From the NCBI GenBank assembly GCA_947625455.1, contig CANQOJ010000024.1, forward strand, positions 1 to 18,364: a DNA stretch of 18,364 bases, in the 5' to 3' direction. The stretch comes from an uncultured Clostridia bacterium (GTDB lineage Bacteria; Bacillota; Clostridia; Oscillospirales; Ruminococcaceae). Shown in pieces: positions 11,836-18,364 of this stretch. Each line of letters opens with the position of its first letter. The first letter of the stretch is position 1. A program made the translations under genes and the position numbers. The notes under the pieces were generated by a model, which was not told the origin of the DNA, searched no databases, and was given only the letters and a program-made list of their open reading frames with translations.

Positions 11836-13079
11836 GTGAATTTCTTGGTTTTGTCCGAATGTTTTTTGATCCATGCCCTTAAAATCAGAACAAGGAAAAA
11901 GATTATTCCCGTGAATATAACCAGCTTTAAAATTATCGTGAAAATATCGTTTTCTCTTACGGCAAGCGCGTAGATTTTTCCGTCTGCGTCGCGGAAGTAC
12001 ATTGTTCCGTTTTCGGAAACCGCAATTTTGCCGTCCGTAAAGTCGATTATCTTCACGATTTCATTTAACGACAACTCGTCCTCGTTGTCAAGAACGGAAT
12101 ACAGATACCATTTTCCCTCTGATTTGACGGGGCATACCACATACGCCCTGAAACCGCTTCCTGTCGTGATAACGGGCGCACAGCCGTCTTTGAGTTCGTC
12201 ATACGACTTAATTATCTCCATATTCAGCGCGTCCACAACATGAAATCCGTTTGTTGATGAAACAAACAGCTTGTTTTCAAGTTCAGCGGGCGCAGTAAGT
12301 TCACCGCCTATATTGAGCGACATAAACGAGTCCTGTTCAGTTTTCCCTCTGTCATCAAGCCTCATTTTGTACAGCATACCGTTGTCCGCCGTCATAAACA
12401 CCGCGTATTTTCCCGCGTAGACATAGTTTATCTTCCCGCCCGTTTCATTTTCGGCAAATGTGTTTTCTGTCCTGCTGTGAGCGACAAGCTTATTATTGCA
12501 CCCAAACACAACATAATCCCCGTAAAGCCCCGCTGATGTAATGGGGTATTCGCTCTTGTATTCCCAGACGATATTGAAGTCATTGCTGTAGTCAGCGCAG
12601 ATGAACGAATATCCCACGTCATTTTTCACGCCGAAGTAAATAAGGCTGTCTATTGCCGAAATATCGGTTGTTATCTCTCCGAATTGCTTTGAAAGCTTAA
12701 CGTTCATATTTTCAAGTTCAACTGCGTAAATCCGCGTCCTTGCCGCCTGAAACAAAACGCCGTTGATTATAACTCCGCGCGAACTTTCCGAAACCTTGTC
12801 GGAAAGTTCGGCTTTAAGTACGGTTTCTCCCGTTTTCCCGTCAATTTTAAACACCTCGTGACCTGTGGGAGAAATCAGAAATTCCTTGTAGGCAAGGGGA
12901 ACACCCGCCGTTTCAGCTTCTCCCGTGCTGAAAAGTATCTCGACATAGCTTTTGTCATACGGCGTGCCGACGTTATAAACCGCGCTTTCGTCGGCAAATC
13001 CCGCGCTGTCCGCGAAAACGCCAACGTTTAAATATGCCGTAAATAACAGCAATATAATAAAACTTACAAACCTTTTCAA
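11832..13079 (-). CDS. Membrane-anchored extracytoplasmic beta-propeller-like protein
   Basis: A 415-residue protein with an N-terminal signal sequence (residues 1-23, KRFVSFIILLLFTAYLNVGVFA, with a likely cleavage after VFA) and one C-terminal membrane helix (about 379-402) followed by a basic tail, so the main body would face outside. The body has repeating blades of PQQ/WD-like type: VFKIDGKTGETVLKAEL, VYAVELENMN-like, FHVVDALNMEII and KIYALAV. No catalytic motif is seen, so it may be a sensor or binding scaffold. The start is TTG at 13079-13077, overlapping the addA stop as TTGA, with a weak GAAGAGG about 10 bases upstream; no ATG would keep the signal sequence. Translation is therefore coupled to addA. 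Why a surface propeller should sit with a DNA repair enzyme is not clear. Confidence 0.8.
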   Translation of the reverse strand: MKRFVSFIILLLFTAYLNVGVFADSAGFADESAVYNVGTPYDKSYVEILFSTGEAETAGVPLAYKEFLISPTGHEVFKIDGKTGETVLKAELSDKVSESSRGVIINGVLFQAARTRIYAVELENMNVKLSKQFGEITTDISAIDSLIYFGVKNDVGYSFICADYSNDFNIVWEYKSEYPITSAGLYGDYVVFGCNNKLVAHSRTENTFAENETGGKINYVYAGKYAVFMTADNGMLYKMRLDDRGKTEQDSFMSLNIGGELTAPAELENKLFVSSTNGFHVVDALNMEIIKSYDELKDGCAPVITTGSGFRAYVVCPVKSEGKWYLYSVLDNEDELSLNEIVKIIDFTDGKIAVSENGTMYFRDADGKIYALAVRENDIFTIILKLVIFTGIIFFLVLILRAWIKKHSDKTKKFT

Positions 13080-16000
13080 ATCTTTATAGCCTCTTCGTTT
13101 GAAATCTCTATAGCCTTTCCGCTTGAAAATGAATACAGGTACATTTCCTTAACGGGCTTTCCGAAAAGCTTCGGCGCAACCTCTGCATATATCTTTACTT
13201 GTAATGAATAATGTCCCTTTTCCTTTTCAAGATTTTCTTCCGTATCGGACTTGTAGTCTACAATTACAAGTCCGTCCTCTTCCTCAAAGAACATATCAAT
13301 CTGCCCTTGAATAGCCGTGTTGTCGCCGATTTCCGATATTCCTATGTCTTTTCCCGAAATCTCGGCATAAAACGAGCATTCTCTTTGAACACTCTTGCTG
13401 TTAAGCATTCGTTTTCCTAGTTCACCCTCAAAGAAATTCACAATCTTCTCCGGCTTTACAAACTGCTTTTCCTGCGCGGTGATTTTTCCGCTGCTACCTA
13501 TATCGTCAATTGCCGACGCAACCGCAGAAGTTAAATCGTCCGCCTTTTTCAGCTTTTCCAGCGGAATATGTTCCATTGTATGGTGGTATGCATTTCCGAT
13601 GTCCGTGCCTTTAATCTGCGATTTTACCGCGAAAGACGGCTTTGTCAGCACAAACGGCATTTCTTCATTCCTGTGCGCAAGTTCGGTTACCGAATATTTT
13701 GCACGCAGAATGGTTTCATTTTCGTTGCGGTATTTTTTCCCGACAAGTTCTTTCAGCAAGTCAAGATTAAATTCGCCTTGATTGACATCATCATTTTCGT
13801 CATATTCCGCCGTCGTATCGCCGTTTTGAACGACGTTTATACAATGTTCGGCAGCTTTTTCGTCATACCCCTTTGTATTCAGATTTCTCAATACCCACTT
13901 AAACGGCACACTGCCCTCGTACAGACCGCCGTAGTTTTCGTCCTCGGCATACTCCTCCACCATAATAAGCTTTTCCTGCGCGCGCGTCATTGCCACATAT
14001 AACAACCTTAGTTCTTCTCCTTTAGGTCTTTCCTTGTTTACAATTTTAAGCGCGCTGTGAGCGAAAGTGCTAGCCTGATATCTCGCATTATGGTCAACAA
14101 AAGCCATGGAGTAGTAATAATCGTGGTTTAACAGGAAATTGCCCTTATAGTCGTTTGGGTTTATACCCGCTTGCAACTCGGCAAGAATACATATCGGCAC
14201 TTCAAGCCCCTTGCTTGCGTGAAACGTCATTATTCTTACAGAGTTTACCGCATCTTCGGGTATTGACACTTCTTCTATCGCATTTTTGCCTATCTCCTCG
14301 GCTTGCTTTATAAACCGCAGGAAATCGCTTAATGTGCCGCCGTCGCGTGCTGAAAAATCCTCCGCAATTTTTTCAAAGCGCCTTAAATTTGATATTCGCC
14401 TTTTGCTGTCGTCAAGCGCGCACACAACCGCATAAATATCGGTATCCGCGCAAACTTTCTGAATAAGGTCGGCGATAGGGTTGTTGCCCATAAACCTGCG
14501 GAAATTCTCTATATCTTTGATAACGCCGACAGCCCTTTTGTCAATATCTCTCTTTATCCCCTCGTCAGCAAGCGCTTTTTCACAGTCCTCAGCCTTTTGC
14601 TTTGCTTCGGATTTGCTGTAATTGCCGCGGTTTCCGTATTCAGTAGCGCAGAATTTCAGACATTCATACAGCCCGTAGTGCTTAAGACCTGCGGATATAT
14701 CGGCTGTTTTCTCGGTAATATCGTCGGGATAGCCTAAAATTCCAAGCTTTATTTTCGCGGTATCATCTGCCGTAAACCTGTAAATCGGCGACATCAGCAC
14801 GCTTAAAAGTTCTTTGTCATTAAGCGGGTTGTCTATAACCTTTAAGTAGTTTACCAAAACAACAATTTCCTCGGATTCAAAAATGTTTTTCCCCTTAGGC
14901 ACAACAGAGGAGATATTAAGTTCTGCGAGTGCGCGTCTGTAATCGTTTGTTCTTTTGTTTTTTCTGAGGAGAATTGCAAAGTCGGAATAGTTAGGTCTGC
15001 AAAGTTCGCCGTTTTTGGTGATTTTAAAGTTCTCGTCATGCATAAGCGCGTAGATTTTTTCCGCGACAAACCTCTCCTGCGGCATTTTTTTGGTATCAAC
15101 GCTGTATATCTCGGTATCGTATATTGAATTATCAGCGTCGGGATACTCCATACCGCATACAAGCTTCGCTTCGGTATATTCCGTACCGCCGTATTTCTCG
15201 GTCATAAGCCCTGAAAACGCGTCGTTTACGGTATCTATAACCTGCTTTCTGCTTCGGAAATTCATGGTAAGCGGCAGGGGATTGAAGCCGTATTTTCCCT
15301 TGCAAAGTTCAGCCATTATCTGCGGATTTCCCCCGCGGAAGGCATAGATTGACTGCTTTATATCGCCGACATAGAATTGACAGTTTTTCCCTATAAGCCT
15401 GAATATCTCGGCTTGTACATCATTACAGTCCTGAAATTCGTCAACAATAACGCACGAATATCTTGAAGATATAAACTCTCTGAAATCATTGTCATTTCTA
15501 AGCTTATCAAGCAAAAGTATCTCGCAGTCCGCAAAGTCAACATACCCCTGCGAATGTTTTAATTCGTCAAAATACTTTTTGTATGTTCTCACAAGTTTTG
15601 CAAAAGTGCTGATAACAGTGCGGTTGTGTTCAAGATTATTTTCTTCTTCGGACTTTGAAATTCCGAGTGACGCAATTTCGTCCAGAATTTTAAGGAAAAA
15701 TTTCTTTGCAGGGGTAAATCTCTTCTTAATTTCGTTTTTGTTATCGTCCTTTGAAATATCGGGTTTGCCTTGCATTTGCGCGTACAGCGACAGTTTTTCA
15801 AGTGCGTCAAGCGACGGCGCTTGTACAAATTCGTCTATCTTGTTTTCAAGCGCGGAAATCTTACCTATAAACTCACCCATAGAGTCTTTAACCGCAAGTT
15901 TTTTCTGTTTATCGGCTATTTCTTTTCTCTTTGTTTCGGGCAGACCGTTGCAGTAATCGTTGTATTCATTCATAAGCTGCGTTAAATATTCACGGCAGTT

Positions 16001-16711
16001 TGCCGATATTTCGCGAAGTCTGTTCATATGCTCGGCATAAACGGGGATATAAAACTTTTCGAGAGTATCAACGCTGTCGTATAATCCAACCGCCTCGTCA
16101 AGCCATTTGTCAAAGTCGGAGTATGAACTTAGCTTATACAGCGCAAATTCAACTTTTTCAAAAAGTTCATTGTCGTCCTTGAAGCTGAATGTATAAAACA
16201 GCAGTTTTCTTTCGTCCTCGCTGAAAATTTCATCATTGTAAAAATCAAGTTTAGCAAGCGTTACGGCGTTAAGTTTCAGCGACATTGCCTTTGCGTCGTC
16301 AAGTATTGAGATATTCACGGGCAGATTGAACTTTTCAATGTTGTCCTTGATAACTCCTAAACAAAAAGCGTTTATCGTAGAAATCGGGGCATTTCTTATT
16401 TTTATGGACTGCTCGGCGAGAAAATCGCGCTCGTTTGTATCTTCGGCAGTTTCCATTTTCTCGGAAAGCGCGGCGCTTAATTTATCTCTTAAATGCTTTG
16501 TGGCATTGACCGTAAACGTCAGAATTGCAACCTTGTCCGCATAAACAGGATTTTCATAGTCCGAAAGCAGTCTTATAACCCGCTCTACAAGCATTGTCGT
16601 TTTGCCCGTGCCTGCTGAAGCCGAAACAACCGTAGGCGAGTTTATGTCGGCAATTATTGCGGCATTTTGCTCGTCGGTAGGAGTTGATTTCTTTTTGTCA
16701 TTATTTGTCAT
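13076..16711 (-). CDS. addA: ATP-dependent helicase/nuclease subunit A
   Basis: A 1,211-residue AddA, the usual length, forming with AddB the Firmicutes equivalent of RecBCD that unwinds and trims double-strand breaks to Chi sites to load RecA. UvrD-type helicase motifs are in order: Walker A ASAGTGKT (31-38), motif Ia region ILTFTVNAT, motif II VDEFQDCND (423-431), motif III VGDIKQSIYAFRG (448-460), NFRSRKQ (484-490), TFHASKGLE (829-837) and YVAMTRAQEKL (905-915). The C-terminal RecB-type nuclease has GQIDMFF (Asp1139) and VIVDYKSDT (Asp1152, Lys1154), with Gln1171 downstream. The start is ATG 16711 after AAGGA, 26 bases after the addB stop; an in-frame ATG at 16756 overlaps the addB end and is rejected. 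All key residues are present, so it should be active. Confidence 0.96.
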   Translation of the reverse strand: MTNNDKKKSTPTDEQNAAIIADINSPTVVSASAGTGKTTMLVERVIRLLSDYENPVYADKVAILTFTVNATKHLRDKLSAALSEKMETAEDTNERDFLAEQSIKIRNAPISTINAFCLGVIKDNIEKFNLPVNISILDDAKAMSLKLNAVTLAKLDFYNDEIFSEDERKLLFYTFSFKDDNELFEKVEFALYKLSSYSDFDKWLDEAVGLYDSVDTLEKFYIPVYAEHMNRLREISANCREYLTQLMNEYNDYCNGLPETKRKEIADKQKKLAVKDSMGEFIGKISALENKIDEFVQAPSLDALEKLSLYAQMQGKPDISKDDNKNEIKKRFTPAKKFFLKILDEIASLGISKSEEENNLEHNRTVISTFAKLVRTYKKYFDELKHSQGYVDFADCEILLLDKLRNDNDFREFISSRYSCVIVDEFQDCNDVQAEIFRLIGKNCQFYVGDIKQSIYAFRGGNPQIMAELCKGKYGFNPLPLTMNFRSRKQVIDTVNDAFSGLMTEKYGGTEYTEAKLVCGMEYPDADNSIYDTEIYSVDTKKMPQERFVAEKIYALMHDENFKITKNGELCRPNYSDFAILLRKNKRTNDYRRALAELNISSVVPKGKNIFESEEIVVLVNYLKVIDNPLNDKELLSVLMSPIYRFTADDTAKIKLGILGYPDDITEKTADISAGLKHYGLYECLKFCATEYGNRGNYSKSEAKQKAEDCEKALADEGIKRDIDKRAVGVIKDIENFRRFMGNNPIADLIQKVCADTDIYAVVCALDDSKRRISNLRRFEKIAEDFSARDGGTLSDFLRFIKQAEEIGKNAIEEVSIPEDAVNSVRIMTFHASKGLEVPICILAELQAGINPNDYKGNFLLNHDYYYSMAFVDHNARYQASTFAHSALKIVNKERPKGEELRLLYVAMTRAQEKLIMVEEYAEDENYGGLYEGSVPFKWVLRNLNTKGYDEKAAEHCINVVQNGDTTAEYDENDDVNQGEFNLDLLKELVGKKYRNENETILRAKYSVTELAHRNEEMPFVLTKPSFAVKSQIKGTDIGNAYHHTMEHIPLEKLKKADDLTSAVASAIDDIGSSGKITAQEKQFVKPEKIVNFFEGELGKRMLNSKSVQRECSFYAEISGKDIGISEIGDNTAIQGQIDMFFEEEDGLVIVDYKSDTEENLEKEKGHYSLQVKIYAEVAPKLFGKPVKEMYLYSFSSGKAIEISNEEAIKI

Positions 16712-16737
16712 ATATTCATATCCTTTATACAAAAGAT

Positions 16738-18364
16738 TTACTTGGTATACCCGCATATCCTCTTGAAATCGCAGTAATCACACGGCATTTTTTTGTCGGT
16801 TTTAATAGGCACTGCGCTCACATCTCCGCCGTATATCCCGCTTATCTTTTCCTTTACGTTTTCAAGGCACTTGTCCGAAAACTCCTTAAACTCTTCGGGT
16901 GTAAGAGAATTTTTATCGTTTAAAACAAAAGCGCTTTGGATTTTTTTAACTGCGTCATTTTGAGCTTCATTCCCCGCAGTGTTTGCAATATCCTTTTTGA
17001 TTTCCTCTACAAATTTTTCCGATATCTTCTTCAGATTGTTTTGTATAACATCATCGCTTATGTAAAACGTTTTGGGTAAATGCGATATTTCGAGAAGATA
17101 AAGCGCCTCCTGCCTTGTTTTCGCTGTACCCGAATTTTCGGAAGAAATATAGCTGATTTCGCCGGGAAGAATATTTGCGGTCTTGTTGTCGGAGTTTGCG
17201 TCGCAAAGCGCTCTTAGATACAAAAGCATCTGAATGTTTCCGCCGTTTTCGGCGGTTTCCGTTTCAAACGTTTTGGCTTTTGATTTATAGTCGATTATCC
17301 TCAGATACAGCCTGGATTCATCACCGTCTTTTGCGTACATAACGTCAATTCTGTCCGCTTTCCCGCCGACAAGAATTTCCGTTTCATCATCAATCTTTAT
17401 AGACAGCGGTTTTGAATAAAGTTCAAATTCCTTTGCAGTATCGTTTTCGTCCTGCTCCGTTTTTTCCTCGTCATCTTCAAAATCTTCATCATCTAACACA
17501 TATTCTTCATCATCAATATCTTCGGTTTCGTCCGCAGTTTTTTCGGGAACATCTCCGTGAAATTCTTTGGTGTCAAGGGTAAATTTGTTCGTTTCTTCTT
17601 TGGAAATATTCAGTTCAAAAAACTGCGGTCGGTATGACTTAATTGAAAGCTCTGTCTGCATTGTAACAAGCAGGTCTGCGGCGGAGTAAGCGATATTATT
17701 GAACAAAAAGCTTGAGCGGTTGTCGTCTTTGTTTGTGCTGCTTTCAATATATTCTGAAATATATTTACGCGACAGCTTTAAAAAGTCATTTCTTGTAAGC
17801 CCGAAAAACTCGTCCATATTGTCCTTGTAAAGCAGGAAAACCTGTTCCATTACATAATGCACGGCGCTTCCGCGGTTGGCGCTGTTAAATTCACGCTTCT
17901 TGATTTCACGGACGCCCAACTCTCTTGTGCAGAAAAACGAAAACGGACATTCCATAATTTTTTCAATTGACGTAGCGCCAAGTGAAATGCCTTTCTCCGT
18001 CTTTCCGAGAGAGGTATTGAAAAGCTGATTTGCGGTTTTTTCGGACAAATTATGTACGGCTGAATTATCCGCGCCTTGCTTTTTATGTATTTCGTTTAGT
18101 TTGCTCACAAAACTTCCGTTTCCGCAGTCCTCAAGATACGCGCGCAAAACGTTCTGATTATGCGAATGACTGCCTAGGTTTTCGGAATACCGCTGTTTAA
18201 CTGCTTTCAGCGAGCGGCAGTAGAACATCTCGTCCATATCTTCCGCTTTTATTGTCTTTATTTCGGGAAAAACGCCAATAGCGTCCTTGAAAACAGTCGA
18301 GCGCGAAACTTGTTTTCCCGAAGCGTCATACTGCGGACAGCTTATGCACAAAAACTCTGTCGGA
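16738..18364 (-). CDS. addB: ATP-dependent helicase/nuclease subunit B, C-terminal half (5' end outside window)
   Basis: About 541 residues are visible and the frame remains open to the window edge (PTEFLCISCP...), so the gene starts beyond it; a full AddB is near 1,150 residues. The C-terminal RecB-type nuclease shows GKADRID, the IIDYKSKAK motif and QMLLYLR. A 4Fe-4S cluster is indicated by one cysteine in ECPFSFF and three in the last 14 residues (CDYCDFKRIC), with the +3 and +6 spacing known from Bacillus AddB. Between the upstream cysteine and the nuclease motifs lies a very acidic stretch of about 38 residues (about 17425-17538). Together with AddA it resects double-strand breaks; AddB recognises Chi. 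Confidence 0.95.
   Translation of the reverse strand, partial: PTEFLCISCPQYDASGKQVSRSTVFKDAIGVFPEIKTIKAEDMDEMFYCRSLKAVKQRYSENLGSHSHNQNVLRAYLEDCGNGSFVSKLNEIHKKQGADNSAVHNLSEKTANQLFNTSLGKTEKGISLGATSIEKIMECPFSFFCTRELGVREIKKREFNSANRGSAVHYVMEQVFLLYKDNMDEFFGLTRNDFLKLSRKYISEYIESSTNKDDNRSSFLFNNIAYSAADLLVTMQTELSIKSYRPQFFELNISKEETNKFTLDTKEFHGDVPEKTADETEDIDDEEYVLDDEDFEDDEEKTEQDENDTAKEFELYSKPLSIKIDDETEILVGGKADRIDVMYAKDGDESRLYLRIIDYKSKAKTFETETAENGGNIQMLLYLRALCDANSDNKTANILPGEISYISSENSGTAKTRQEALYLLEISHLPKTFYISDDVIQNNLKKISEKFVEEIKKDIANTAGNEAQNDAVKKIQSAFVLNDKNSLTPEEFKEFSDKCLENVKEKISGIYGGDVSAVPIKTDKKMPCDYCDFKRICGYTK

Noticed and set aside
16712..16756. Upstream ATG for addA
   Set aside because: It would overlap the addB end and adds 15 non-conserved residues; ATG 16711 has AAGGA at good spacing and a normal AddA N-terminus.

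Overview
The window looks like a chromosomal segment from a low-to-moderate GC Clostridia member, probably an anaerobic gut-type Oscillospiraceae/Ruminococcaceae relative. The basis is AddAB (not RecBCD), a SpoIID-type sporulation/cell-wall protein, AGGAGG-type ribosome binding sites, sigma-A promoters and PolC-derived sequence, which is typical of Firmicutes. Taxonomy is inferred from gene content only.

Left part (1-5003): the end of a SpoIID/LytB-domain gene overlaps a maltose/galactoside-type O-acetyltransferase, followed by a terminator. Next come a YqhD/BdhA-type metal-dependent alcohol dehydrogenase and about 850 non-coding bases full of hairpins and interspersed repeats. A tight three-gene operon follows: an XRE-AbrB fusion regulator, an ABC ATPase and an ABC-2 permease.

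Middle part (5004-10845): the most unusual region. Two inverted copies of a palindromic repeat element (140-bp cores at 5185-5324 and 10614-10753), together with degenerate heptamer arrays, bracket a convergent gene cassette. The plus-strand arm encodes a miniature DNA polymerase PolC-like protein in two frames (5540-5989 and 5991-6683). It keeps PolC's four-cysteine zinc region and much of the fingers but has lost the catalytic aspartates. It is followed by a small cytoplasmic leucine-rich-repeat protein. The minus-strand arm is a 943-residue protein with two CbxX/CfqX-type AAA+ domains and possibly a third, degenerate P-loop domain. The two arms are driven by near-identical promoters facing each other: 40 of 46 positions match, and 35 of 37 in the conserved part. 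This suggests the genes work together. Their function is unknown.

Right part (10845-18364): all on the minus strand. Transcription runs from addB (incomplete at the window edge) to addA, to a membrane-anchored beta-propeller-like protein coupled to addA by a TTGA overlap. An aldose 1-epimerase with its own promoter and terminator follows. AddAB is the double-strand-break-processing helicase-nuclease.

Boundaries, motifs and comparisons were read by eye. Family assignments rest on remembered motifs, not on database searches.
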